From Mycobacterium sp. (GTDB taxonomy: Bacteria > Actinomycetota > Actinomycetes > Mycobacteriales > Mycobacteriaceae): 33,609 bases of DNA. Shown here piece by piece: positions 1-7,718 of this stretch. How positions within the stretch are numbered: the stretch's first letter is position 1; every line of letters begins with the position of its first letter. The stretch is from the NCBI RefSeq assembly GCF_019243155.1, contig NZ_JAFAUS010000538.1, positions 1 to 33,609 on the forward strand. The letters run 5' to 3'. Position numbers and translations under genes: made by a program. Under the pieces are notes generated by a model. The model worked only from the letters and a program-made list of their open reading frames with translations. It had not been told where the DNA came from and did no database searches.

Positions 1-98
1 TCGGCCAACAGCTTGGTGCAGTAGGCGCCCGCGATGCCGGTGGACAGATCCACCACCGTATAGCCGGTCAGGGGCGGTTCGATCCGGGGTTGCGCCAC
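1..98 (-). CDS. CaiB/BaiF family CoA-transferase, N-terminus only (cut by window edge)
   Basis: Thirty-two codons are visible, starting at a GTG that shares one base with the stop of the upstream crotonase gene (TAGTG). The peptide reads on through VVDLSTGIAGAYCTKLLA. That is the usual N-terminal beta-strand and helix of class III CoA-transferases (compare the typical V-x-D-L-[ST]-x-x-x-A-G-P-x-x-x-x-x-L-A-D). Family III enzymes move CoA between acyl acids, so the protein probably activates an acid intermediate of this operon as its CoA thioester. The catalytic Asp lies beyond the edge and cannot be checked. It is the last gene seen of the operon that begins with tetR at 6812. Confidence 0.8.
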   Translation of the reverse strand, partial: MAQPRIEPPLTGYTVVDLSTGIAGAYCTKLLA

Positions 99-1081
99 TA
101 GTGCTTTCGCTTCGATTTGGCGGCCTTCTTGATGCGCCCTTTCTTGCTCAGGCGCCACTCGGGTGGAAACTTGCCGTCGTTGTCCTTGACCGAGTCGCCC
201 AGACCGCGCTCCATTGCGTCGGCGAGCATCAGATCGCTGTCGGCATCCGGGCGGACGCTGCTCCCCATCGACTCGAAGACGCCGCTGAGCATGCTGCCGA
301 GATACTCGCCCTGGAACTGCTTCATGATCTCGAAGAACACCTTTTGCATGAACACCGTGTCGGTAGGGCGATTGCTGGCGCAGGCCAGCGCGTACTTCTC
401 CACCTCTGCTTCGAGTTGGTCCCTGGGCACCACGCTGTTGAGAAAGTTGCAGTCGTACATCTCCGCGGCGGTGAAAGCCCTTCCGGTGAAAACCATTTCC
501 TGAAATTTGCGGATGCCCATGGTCTGCGCCCACCACCACATGCGGGGTCCCCAGCCGTAATACCGGAACGATGGATGACCGAAGAGCGCGTCGTCGCTGG
601 AGATGACCAGATCCGCATCGGCCGCCTGGTAGAAGTGCCAGCCGTAGCAGTAGCCCTTGGCCTCGAGGATGCTGATCTTTTTGAAGTCCTGCAGTCCGCG
701 GATGCCCGAGTTGGGGTTGGCGTACCACTGGCCCAGGGTGGCCCCGCGGCGGAACGAGCCCTCGGGCGGGAACCTGACCTCGTCGGCCCCGACCCGATAT
801 TCGGCCAGACGCGGGCCCTGGTCGGCCGAGTCCTGCACGCGCATGACTTCGGCGAGGTCGGCACCCGAGCCGAGGTCGTCGCCCGCTCCACGCACCACCA
901 GCACCTTGACGTCGTCGTCGATGCTGGCGCGGTGCAACAGATCTGCGTAGCGCAGCCGTGCCGCGATCGTCGGCGCGTTCAGGTAGCCCGGCCGCTCGAA
1001 CGTGATGGTCGCGATGCGGGTCTTGCGATCCTTCTTGTAGCGAATGATCTTCTCTGCCGCAGGCTCTGGGCCGTCAGGCAT
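98..1081 (-). CDS. Crotonase-superfamily protein (enoyl-CoA hydratase/isomerase-like)
   Basis: A 327-residue crotonase-fold protein. The first oxyanion-hole segment is RGAGDDLGSGADLAEVM (about 64-80). The second is AKGYCYGWHFYQAADADLV (about 141-159), followed by FGHPSFRYYGWGP (about 167-179). Canonical hydratases carry a Glu in the second segment and another in the FGxPE segment; by eye these positions are Tyr151 and Ser171, so simple enoyl-CoA hydration is unlikely. Other crotonase reactions, such as C-C hydrolysis, dehalogenation or isomerisation, remain open. The C-terminus is very lysine/arginine rich (KKGRIKKAAKSKRKH). The ATG at 1081 is preferred over a TTG at 1096 because it avoids overlapping the upstream gene and has an AGG-rich stretch before it. 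The stop overlaps the CoA-transferase start, so the two are probably translationally coupled. Confidence 0.88.
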   Translation of the reverse strand: MPDGPEPAAEKIIRYKKDRKTRIATITFERPGYLNAPTIAARLRYADLLHRASIDDDVKVLVVRGAGDDLGSGADLAEVMRVQDSADQGPRLAEYRVGADEVRFPPEGSFRRGATLGQWYANPNSGIRGLQDFKKISILEAKGYCYGWHFYQAADADLVISSDDALFGHPSFRYYGWGPRMWWWAQTMGIRKFQEMVFTGRAFTAAEMYDCNFLNSVVPRDQLEAEVEKYALACASNRPTDTVFMQKVFFEIMKQFQGEYLGSMLSGVFESMGSSVRPDADSDLMLADAMERGLGDSVKDNDGKFPPEWRLSKKGRIKKAAKSKRKH

Positions 1082-1083
1082 CG

Positions 1084-2211
1084 CTAGGCCTGCCAAAACG
1101 GGCTGGAGGTCAGCACTTCGGGCCCGTCGGCGGTGATCAACACCGCCTCTCGCCCGAATACCGCACCGACTCCTTGTTCCCAGACGTATCCGGACACGGC
1201 CAGCACCATGCCCGGCTCCAGCCGTTCGCCGGCCGCGGTCGCGGGCAGGTGTTGGGAGACGACGGGCGGGTCAAAGCCCATGCCCAGGCCGCGCGCCACT
1301 GGCATCGGCGGGTCGGGCTCCCCCGCGGCCTGATAGGCCGCAAGCAGTTCGCTCGCTCCGGCGCCCGGCCGGCACGCGGCAATCAGCTTGGCCCACAGGC
1401 TGTCCCAGCGCCGGTAGAGATCGGCGGCGCCGCCCGGACCGCGCTTCTTGTCGGCCGGCCAGGTACGCCCAACCTCGCCGACGTAGCCGCCCGCCAGCAC
1501 GCCGGCCGAGAAGGCCACCAGGTCGCCGTCCTGAATGCGACCGTCACCGTTCGTCCTGCGCCACGGGTGCTCCTTCGAAGTCACCCACGCGACATCCTGA
1601 TTCGACGGGGTGCTCACTCCACCGGCCGCGGAGGCTTCCAGGAGCACACCGGCGAGTGCCTGCTCGCTCACTCCCGGTCGCAGTTCCGCGACGGCCGCGG
1701 CCAGGGCCGACTCGGCCACCGCGATGGCCTCTCGCAGCGACGCCAGTTCGTCCGCCGTCTTGATGCGCCGGGCCGCGCGCATCGCCAACTCCCCGTCGAC
1801 GAGTGCCGCGTTCGGAAACACCATCGGCAAGAGTTGCGCGAAAGCCGGTGACAGGGCGTCGGTTCCGACCCGCCGCGCATCGGCGACGCCTTCGATGCGC
1901 TGCAGGGCGGCGACGGTGTTCATCGGATTCCAGGAGATGCCATACAGGTTCTCGTGTGGAATGTCGTCGGGAATGCCCTCGTCCCAGGTGCTGAGCAGAT
2001 GAATCGCCCCGGTCTGGCGCACCAGCACGCAGGTGGGCCCGAACGGCCGGGTGCCGGCGACCCAGAGCTGCGGCGCTCCCGTGACGTACCGAACGTTGGC
2101 TTGTCTGCCGAGGACCAGCACATCGAGGTCGTGGGCCGCCATCTGCTCCAGGGCTCGCTGGCGACGACCCGAGCGCAGTGCGCGGTCGTCGGGCAGGACT
2201 TCAGTTGCCAT
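1084..2211 (-). CDS. M24 (pita-bread fold) protein with degenerate metal site
   Basis: A 375-residue member of the M24 family (aminopeptidase P, prolidase, creatinase). It has an N-terminal creatinase-like domain and a C-terminal pita-bread domain. Against its upstream neighbour the metal pentad is mostly lost: the first Asp is Ser235 (LVAFSAG), the second Asp is Glu246 (GEVGRT), the His is Arg307 (ARGLG), and the first Glu is Ser340 (LAVSGYVWEQG). Only a Glu near 355 (GREAVLIT) may remain. Dinuclear-metal peptidase chemistry is therefore unlikely. It may be a non-catalytic partner subunit, or use metal-free chemistry as creatinase does. Two ATGs (2220 and 2211) lie in the end of the upstream gene; I chose 2211, which gives an 11-nt overlap. 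Confidence 0.85.
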   Translation of the reverse strand: MATEVLPDDRALRSGRRQRALEQMAAHDLDVLVLGRQANVRYVTGAPQLWVAGTRPFGPTCVLVRQTGAIHLLSTWDEGIPDDIPHENLYGISWNPMNTVAALQRIEGVADARRVGTDALSPAFAQLLPMVFPNAALVDGELAMRAARRIKTADELASLREAIAVAESALAAAVAELRPGVSEQALAGVLLEASAAGGVSTPSNQDVAWVTSKEHPWRRTNGDGRIQDGDLVAFSAGVLAGGYVGEVGRTWPADKKRGPGGAADLYRRWDSLWAKLIAACRPGAGASELLAAYQAAGEPDPPMPVARGLGMGFDPPVVSQHLPATAAGERLEPGMVLAVSGYVWEQGVGAVFGREAVLITADGPEVLTSSPFWQA

Positions 2212-3439
2212 AGGGGTCATAGGGGTAGTCGGTCAATTTGATCCAGCCTTCCTCGGTGATCACCAGCACCTCTTCACTGCGGTAACCGCCGGTGCCGTCC
2301 TCCCATACCACGGGCTCCAAGACCAGCACCATCCCGGATTGCAGGACGAAGTTCTCGTCGAACTCCTGGCCGAGATCGGTTCCTATCATGGGCATTTCGG
2401 CGGCATTGACGCCGATGCCGTGTCCCAGATAGAAGTGCGGCAGCCAGGGTTTGGTGCCGCCGTTGGCTTCGGTTGCGGCTCTGCCCAAGTCGGCCGCGGT
2501 GACTCCGGCCCGGGCGACGTTCAGGACGGCGGTCATGATGTGGAACCATCGGTCGAACTGCGCCTGCTGGCGTGGCGAGGGGTCGCGCCCGACGATCCAG
2601 GTGCGCCCGAAGTCCGAGCAGTACCCCCGGTAGGTGATGCTGGCGTCGGTCCACAGCACGTCGCCCTCGGCCAGCTCGCGCTCGGTCGTCAGCAACGGCA
2701 ATGCCAGGTCCCCGTGGGTGGTCCACACCCCGTCGGCCTTGCTGGCGGGCATCACCTGCCAGATCGGCTCGAGCATGCTGGCGGTGGCGCCCAGCTCGAA
2801 GGCCTGCCGCAAAAAGCTTGCCGACAAGTCGATTTGCCGGATGCCGGGCGCCAGGCGCTTGTGGACTTCGACCATCGCCTCGTCGGTGATGCGGATGGCT
2901 TTACGCATACAGGACAACTCATCCGGGGTCTTGACCGACTTGGCGGCGCTGACGATCGCGGCGGCGTCGACCGGTGCGCCACCGGGGAACAACGACTTCG
3001 ACGCGCGCGACATGGCGCCCGTGAACTCGTCGACTCCGACGACGGCCCCGGACGGGATCAGGCCAGCCAGCACGCGCGCGAATTCGCTTACGCCCTCGTC
3101 GAATTCGAGGTAAAGCGGCCCGTGCAGGTGATCGTCCGGCAGGTCCGATTCCTGCGCCGCGCCTTCCCGGAACGGCAGGAACAAGTGGGGCCACTCGTCG
3201 TCGGCCAGCACGACCGCTACCGGGCGCTCGACGTAGGACAGGCCGGCATCGCCGAGCGGCCAGCTGGCGCCGGTCGCGTAGACCACGGCGTTGTTGCCCA
3301 ACAGGATCAGCGCGTCCACGCCACGCTCGGTCATTGCCGATCGCAGCCGAGCCCCCGTCTCGCGGCGCAGGCGGCCCAGGTCAGGCGTTTCGGGAATCAC
3401 CAGGCTCGCGCCGGCGCCCACTGGTGCGAGTGTCGGCAC
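2201..3439 (-). CDS. M24 family metallopeptidase (Xaa-Pro peptidase/creatinase-like)
   Basis: A 412-residue M24 protein. The N-terminal creatinase-type domain spans roughly 20-165 and the pita-bread domain 170-400. All five expected metal ligands can be read: Asp265 (VLWTDAS), Asp276 (CSDFGRT), His340 (LGHGIG), Glu375 (VLEPVVW) and Glu389 (YRSEEVLVI). It should therefore be an active two-metal hydrolase acting on an amide or C-N bond. In this xenobiotic-type operon the substrate may be a small amide rather than a peptide. The GTG start shares one base with the amidohydrolase stop (TAGTG). Its neighbour downstream is a degenerate paralogue, which suggests a duplicated pair, possibly a heterodimer. 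Confidence 0.9.
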   Translation of the reverse strand: MPTLAPVGAGASLVIPETPDLGRLRRETGARLRSAMTERGVDALILLGNNAVVYATGASWPLGDAGLSYVERPVAVVLADDEWPHLFLPFREGAAQESDLPDDHLHGPLYLEFDEGVSEFARVLAGLIPSGAVVGVDEFTGAMSRASKSLFPGGAPVDAAAIVSAAKSVKTPDELSCMRKAIRITDEAMVEVHKRLAPGIRQIDLSASFLRQAFELGATASMLEPIWQVMPASKADGVWTTHGDLALPLLTTERELAEGDVLWTDASITYRGYCSDFGRTWIVGRDPSPRQQAQFDRWFHIMTAVLNVARAGVTAADLGRAATEANGGTKPWLPHFYLGHGIGVNAAEMPMIGTDLGQEFDENFVLQSGMVLVLEPVVWEDGTGGYRSEEVLVITEEGWIKLTDYPYDPYGN

Positions 3440-4608
3440 TACAGGCCCAAGAACTTCGTCGCGTTTCCACTGACGATCTTTACCGCGGACTCAGGCCCGA
3501 CCGCATCGACGACCGCCTTCAATGACTTCTCGGAATAGCCGTACGTGCTTTCGTTGTGCGGGTAATCGCTGGACCACATCACCTTGTCGACGCCGATCTT
3601 GTCGATCAACTGAAGGCCGAGCGGGTCGACCATGAAGGACGCGCTCATGTGGGTGTCCCAGTAGTACCGCACATCGTGCTCCAGCGGCCGGTTGAACATG
3701 TGCTGATAAGACGCCACCAGGTGCTCGGCGTCCTGCAGGGCCCAGGGCACCCAGGAGATGCCGCCCTCGAACCAGCCGAGGCGCAGCGAGGGGTGGCGGT
3801 CGAGGATGCCGCCGAAGATGTACTTGGCGAACGTTTCCCGGAATCCGTCGATGTTGATCATCATGCCGACCACGACGCTGTTGAACTCCGTCGGGCTTTT
3901 CGGCGGTGTCTCCCCGATGTGGTGGGTGACGGGTAGGCCGGCGGCCTCGATTTCGTCCCAGACGGCGTCCATCGACGTGCTCGAGTAGTCGATCGGGTTG
4001 CCGTCGTCGTCCTTACCGGGGTTGAGCGGCATCAGGAAAGTCTTGAGCCCCAACGACTTCAGCTCTGCCAGGGTCTTCTTGGTACCTTGCGGGTCCCACC
4101 AGTTGATCAGCCCCGCACCGTAGAAGTGACCGCCTGCGCGTTCCTGCAACTCGGCGATGTATTCGTTGTAGATGCGGAACGCGAGTTCGCGAAGCTGCTT
4201 GTCCGGGTAGTGGAACAGCGCCAGCACCGCGTTGGGGAAGGCGAGCTCCTTTTCGACGCCGTCGTCGTGCAATTCCTGGATGCGCGCTTCGATGTTGGTG
4301 CTCGCGGCGCCGGGCAGGTCGTCGTACTGCATCAGCACCGCGCTGAAGTCACCGGGCAGGAAGGACTGGCCCTTGCGCCCGACTTGGTAGGCGCCGTCTT
4401 CGTACCAGATCCGCGGCGCCTTGTCTTTGAGGTCCTCGGGGAAGCGCTCGTAGAAGATGTCGGCGGCCAGCGAGATGTGGTTGTCGGCGGAGAAGACCAC
4501 CGTCCCCTCCGGCAGACCCACGTCGGCGCCACTGGCATGCCCTCGACGATCCTTCGGTGCGCCAAAGCCTTCGGGCGGGTAGAGCGAAATGGTGCTTGAC
4601 TGAGTCAT
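3439..4608 (-). CDS. Amidohydrolase family 2 (ACMSD-like TIM-barrel) protein
   Basis: A 389-residue amidohydrolase_2 protein. The N-terminal metal motif is D42-N-H44 (FSADNH) in place of the classical HxH. Other candidate ligands are His229/His230 (LPVTHHIGE), and Asp348 with His351 (WSSDYPHNEST), in the places usual for this family. Members are hydrolases or non-oxidative decarboxylases of ring or amide substrates; the exact reaction cannot be read from sequence. GGAGGG sits 6 nt upstream of the ATG, the clearest ribosome site in this operon, so translation probably restarts here after a 64-nt gap behind the P450 gene. A second family member starts at 33148. Confidence 0.9.
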   Translation of the reverse strand: MTQSSTISLYPPEGFGAPKDRRGHASGADVGLPEGTVVFSADNHISLAADIFYERFPEDLKDKAPRIWYEDGAYQVGRKGQSFLPGDFSAVLMQYDDLPGAASTNIEARIQELHDDGVEKELAFPNAVLALFHYPDKQLRELAFRIYNEYIAELQERAGGHFYGAGLINWWDPQGTKKTLAELKSLGLKTFLMPLNPGKDDDGNPIDYSSTSMDAVWDEIEAAGLPVTHHIGETPPKSPTEFNSVVVGMMINIDGFRETFAKYIFGGILDRHPSLRLGWFEGGISWVPWALQDAEHLVASYQHMFNRPLEHDVRYYWDTHMSASFMVDPLGLQLIDKIGVDKVMWSSDYPHNESTYGYSEKSLKAVVDAVGPESAVKIVSGNATKFLGL

Positions 4609-4672
4609 CGTTGACCCTCCATTCGGATCGGCATTTTTAGCGTAGTTACTTGGGGCTGTTGAATAAAAGGGC

Positions 4673-5926
4673 TCACCAGGTCACGGGCAATTCGTAGACG
4701 CCGTACGCCAGGCGATCGTGTTTGAAGGGAACCTCGTCGAACGGTACGGCCAACTTCATGGTGGGGATGCGCCGGAACAGGGTCTGGAAGACGATCTGTA
4801 GTTCCGCGCGAGCCAGCTGCTGGCCCACGCATTGGTGCCTGCCGTATCCGAACGCGACGTTGCGGTCGGCCCCGGAGCGGTGCAGGTACAGCCGGTCCGG
4901 CTCGGCGAAAGCGTCGGCATCCCAGTTCGCGGGGGCCAGGTCGATGATGATGCCTTCGCCGGCGCGGATGACCTGCCCGGCGATGTGGATGTCTTCGACC
5001 GCGACACGGCGCTGACCGTTCTGGATGATGCTGAGGTAGCGAAGAAGTTCCTCCACGGCGCTGGCGACGACCTTCGGGTCTTCGGCGTCGCGAATGACCG
5101 CCAGCTGGTCGGGGTTTTCCAGCAGGGCCAGCACACCCAGCCCGATCATGTTCGCGGTTGTCTCGTGCCCCGCGATCAGCAATCCGGTGCCCAGCTGCGC
5201 GGCCTCCTTGACGCTGAGCTCGCCGGCCTTGACACGCTCGGCGAGGTCCGAGACCGCGTCCTCGGCGGGGTTTTCCATCTTGGTCTCGACCAGCTGCGCG
5301 AGGTATTTGTGCAGGCTCATCGCGCCCTTCATGGTGTCCTCGGCGGCGGCGAAGCGCGCGAGGCCCACATTGGCGTGGTGCTGGAACATTTCGGCGTCCT
5401 CGTAGGGCACGCCCAGCAGCTGGCTGATCACCAGGGACGGAACGGGAAGCGCGATCGCCGCAACCACGTCGGCCGGCTTCGGCCCGGCGAGCATGGTGTC
5501 GATGTGGTCGTCGGTGATCTGCTGGATCGTGGGACGCAGGCCCTCTACCCGGCGAAAAGTGAAGGGCTTGGACAACATTCGCCGGAACCGTGTGTGCTCG
5601 TCGCCGTCGGAGGTGAAGACCGACCGGGGCCGCTTGTGCACCGTCGACAACATGCCCTCGTTCCAGTGCGGGAATCCCGAGATGCGGTCGTCGACGCTGA
5701 CCCGGGAGTCGGAAAACAGTTCGCGCACTTGCTCATAGCCGGTGATGAGCCAGGGGGTGCTGCCGTCCCAGATGCGAACTCGGGACAGCGGCCCGGCCTC
5801 CGCCATGGCCATGACGTCCGGCGGCGGGGCGAAGGGGCAGCCCGCGTTGCGCGCCATCGGGTAGTCCGGAATCTCTGGGGCCGAGTCGATTCCGGAAGCC
5901 TTCGTGCTCGTCAAGGGTTCTGACAT
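4673..5926 (-). CDS. Cytochrome P450, soluble actinobacterial class I type
   Basis: About 417 residues, full length for a soluble bacterial P450. The I-helix oxygen motif AGHETT is at about 252-257, the K-helix ExxR is EELLR at about 292-296, and the haem loop FGYGRHQCVG places the ligand Cys at about 366. It should oxygenate a small hydrophobic substrate using electrons from the ferredoxin encoded immediately upstream. No ferredoxin reductase gene is in the window, so one must come from elsewhere. An ATG at 5935 overlaps the ferredoxin stop (ATGA), but the ATG at 5926 has GAGGA 9 nt upstream and is preferred. The general look is CYP105/CYP107-like, but I cannot assign a subfamily. Confidence 0.93.
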   Translation of the reverse strand: MSEPLTSTKASGIDSAPEIPDYPMARNAGCPFAPPPDVMAMAEAGPLSRVRIWDGSTPWLITGYEQVRELFSDSRVSVDDRISGFPHWNEGMLSTVHKRPRSVFTSDGDEHTRFRRMLSKPFTFRRVEGLRPTIQQITDDHIDTMLAGPKPADVVAAIALPVPSLVISQLLGVPYEDAEMFQHHANVGLARFAAAEDTMKGAMSLHKYLAQLVETKMENPAEDAVSDLAERVKAGELSVKEAAQLGTGLLIAGHETTANMIGLGVLALLENPDQLAVIRDAEDPKVVASAVEELLRYLSIIQNGQRRVAVEDIHIAGQVIRAGEGIIIDLAPANWDADAFAEPDRLYLHRSGADRNVAFGYGRHQCVGQQLARAELQIVFQTLFRRIPTMKLAVPFDEVPFKHDRLAYGVYELPVTW

Positions 5927-5931
5927 GTTTC

Positions 5932-6126
5932 TCATTCCTCAATGTGAATGGCCAGTGCCGGGCACGCCGCGGCGGCCCGTCGTGCGCCCTCGGCTTGCTG
6001 GGCCGATGGGCTTTCGTTGAGCAAGACCACGACGCCGTCCTCGTCGCGCTGATCGAACACCTCGGGCGCATTCATGACGCAGTTTCCCGACGAAGCGCAA
6101 ACATTCTGGTCGACAATCACTTTCAT
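5932..6126 (-). CDS. Small ferredoxin, 3Fe-4S type (P450 partner)
   Basis: A 64-residue acidic ferredoxin with three cluster cysteines: Cys10 and Cys16 in CASSGNC, and Cys55 in AACPALAI. The position that holds the fourth Cys in 4Fe-4S ferredoxins is Ser13. This C-x5-C...C-P layout is typical of mycobacterial P450 redox partners with a 3Fe-4S (or variable-ligand 4Fe-4S) cluster. The ATG at 6126 is preceded by GAAGGA at a good distance and lies 11 nt after the tetR stop. The P450 gene follows at once, so the two are almost certainly a redox pair. Confidence 0.95.
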   Translation of the reverse strand: MKVIVDQNVCASSGNCVMNAPEVFDQRDEDGVVVLLNESPSAQQAEGARRAAAACPALAIHIEE

Positions 6127-6137
6127 CTGCAGGTCCT

Positions 6138-6812
6138 TCACTCGTACGGCGTCACGGGCGCCAGCCACAGGCCCACGATCGCGTCGATGAGCCCGGACGC
6201 GGCGGCCCGCCAGGAACGGTGCGGCAGCGCCGCACCGGCGGCAAGCGCGCGCTCGCGGTCGGCGCAGCTGTGCATCAACAGGTTTCGGGCCATGATGTTG
6301 CGCTCGAAGTGCACCTCGGCCGGCAGGTCGGGCAGGCATCGGTTGATGCCCTGGACCACCTCGACCAGCGACGGCGAGCTCAGCGCGCCCTTGACGATGA
6401 TGTTGTAGTAGGCGGGATCGGTCATCGCCTGCGCCGCGAACCGCGCATACCAGGTGGGACTTCCGAGCTCGTCCAAATGGTCGGTGAGCGGCCGCACCAA
6501 ACAGGCCACCCAGTCCCGCATTCCGGCGACTTGACCGTGGCGTGGCCCCGATTCCAACAGCTCGCCCACCAACCGTTCGCGCAGCTTTTCGACCGGCCCA
6601 CGGTGCTTTTGCTCGATCGCGCGCACCAGGTCGGCCTTGGTGCCGAAGTGGTAGCCCACGGCGGCGTTGTTGCCCTGCCCGGCGGCCTCGCTGACTTGCC
6701 GGTTCGACACTGCGAACATCCCGTGCTCGGCGTACAGCCGCTCGGCCGCCACAAGGATTGCCTCTTGGGTGGAGCTGGCCCGCTCGGTGCGAACGGTCCT
6801 GGCGGTGGTCAT
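6138..6812 (-). CDS. TetR/AcrR family transcriptional regulator
   Basis: A 224-residue TetR protein. The N-terminal helix-turn-helix region (about 14-66) contains ILVAAERLYAEHG, then SNRQVSEAAG and the typical closing AVGYHFGTKADLVRAI. The remaining helical part is the ligand and dimer domain. It is the first gene of the operon leading to ferredoxin, P450, amidohydrolase, the M24 pair, crotonase and CoA-transferase. A palindrome 27 nt upstream of its ATG (6839-6860) recurs before the SDR gene at 8540, so it probably represses both its own operon and the SDR and is released by a pathway substrate or CoA ester. The ATG at 6812 is chosen because an upstream extension would run through the operator. 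Confidence 0.93.
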   Translation of the reverse strand: MTTARTVRTERASSTQEAILVAAERLYAEHGMFAVSNRQVSEAAGQGNNAAVGYHFGTKADLVRAIEQKHRGPVEKLRERLVGELLESGPRHGQVAGMRDWVACLVRPLTDHLDELGSPTWYARFAAQAMTDPAYYNIIVKGALSSPSLVEVVQGINRCLPDLPAEVHFERNIMARNLLMHSCADRERALAAGAALPHRSWRAAASGLIDAIVGLWLAPVTPYE

Positions 6813-6838
6813 TTCGCTAGTCAACCTCGTGAAAGATA

Positions 6839-6860
6839 TTAAGTCAAGCGATTGATTTAA
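6839..6860. promoter_or_regulatory. Probable TetR operator, copy 1
   Basis: An inverted repeat TTAAGTCAA-N4-TTGATTTAA with 8 of 9 arm positions matching, next to an AT-rich TTAATATCT that may be the -10 of the tetR operon. It lies in the 249-bp region between the divergent tetR and PAS genes. Copy 2 at 8568-8589 is identical at 20 of 22 positions and differs only in the central spacer. Length and symmetry suit a TetR dimer. Binding by this particular TetR is an inference. Confidence 0.72.
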
Positions 6861-7061
6861 TTTCTGCGGGCGCGATCGGTGCGCTCTGCCGAACATGCGA
6901 TGATCACAGCCGATCCAGTGTTATCAGGCGGTCAACCGGTGACAAAGGTCCCTGCCGCGAGGCTCGTTTGCTGGGCCAGTATTGAGTCTTTGCGGGGCGG
7001 CATCGCGGCGGTGTCCAAACAGTGAATCGCCGAATGCTGATGTTTTTGGTTGGGAGTGCTC

Positions 7062-7706
7062 ATGTTGTCAGCCGGACGGGTCTCGGCGATCGAGAAATCC
7101 GCGTGGTTTCAGACGGGGTGGGCGCCGTATCTGCTGGCCGACAGCGATTTGCGGATTCGCGCGGTGAACCCGGCCTACGAACGCGTCTCGGGGCGCCCAC
7201 GGGACAGCATGCTCGGCGAGGCGCTCTTCGACGTTTTCCCGGACAACCCCGCCGAGCCGGGAGCGGACGGCGTCGCCCGGGTGGCCGCATCGCTGGAGCG
7301 GGTCTTCCGTCGCGGCGCCCGGCACTGGATGGGCGTCCTGCGGTACGACTCGCCGCGCTTTCAGAAACCCGGCGCGTTCACCTACAAGGTCTGGACGCCG
7401 GTGAACTCGCCGATCAAGGAGGACGGGAGGACGGTTGCCGTGCTGCATCACGTCCAGGACGTCACCCGCGTCGTTCCCCGTGAGCCCGAGCACGTCGCCT
7501 ATCCCGAACTCTCGGAGTTGTGGGCCGCCGCCGAGCTGCTGTGCCGCCAGTTCCCCGACCTGCCGGCCGAGGCGGTGCTGAGCGTGCTGACACACTCCCA
7601 CAGCGTGGTCCTGGAAAACGCCGGTATGCAGGATTTCGAGCGGGCGGAGACGCTGGCCCGGCTGCGGCTGGAAACCCACGCCGGCCACCCGGCTGGCGCG
7701 GCCTGA
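7062..7706 (+). CDS. PAS-domain protein
   Basis: About 214 residues. A PAS fold covers roughly 15-140: GWAPYLLADSDLRIRAVNPAYERVSGRPRDSMLGEALFDVFP is its N-terminal half (given here in part to show the NPAYERVSG core), and the strand ending VAVLHHVQDVTRVV closes it. The C-terminal 70 residues are helical (LSELWAAAELLCRQF, AEAVLSVLTHSHSVV) and match no output domain I can name with confidence; the spacing is a little like DUF3562 or ANTAR helices. There is no kinase, cyclase or clear HTH. It may sense a small molecule or redox state and act through a partner. GGGAG lies 5 nt before the ATG. It is divergent from tetR and convergent with the SDR, between the two operator copies. Confidence 0.82.
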   Translation: MLSAGRVSAIEKSAWFQTGWAPYLLADSDLRIRAVNPAYERVSGRPRDSMLGEALFDVFPDNPAEPGADGVARVAASLERVFRRGARHWMGVLRYDSPRFQKPGAFTYKVWTPVNSPIKEDGRTVAVLHHVQDVTRVVPREPEHVAYPELSELWAAAELLCRQFPDLPAEAVLSVLTHSHSVVLENAGMQDFERAETLARLRLETHAGHPAGAA

Positions 7707-7718
7707 AAACTGCTCGCA

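Noticed and set aside
101..1087. Long open frame on the plus strand opposite the crotonase gene
   Set aside because: It mirrors a well-supported minus-strand crotonase and its translation shows no domain; high GC makes such antisense frames common.
6931..6943. GTCA-ACCGG-TGAC as a second operator in the tetR/PAS gap
   Set aside because: Only 4-bp arms and no second copy seen; this is expected by chance.
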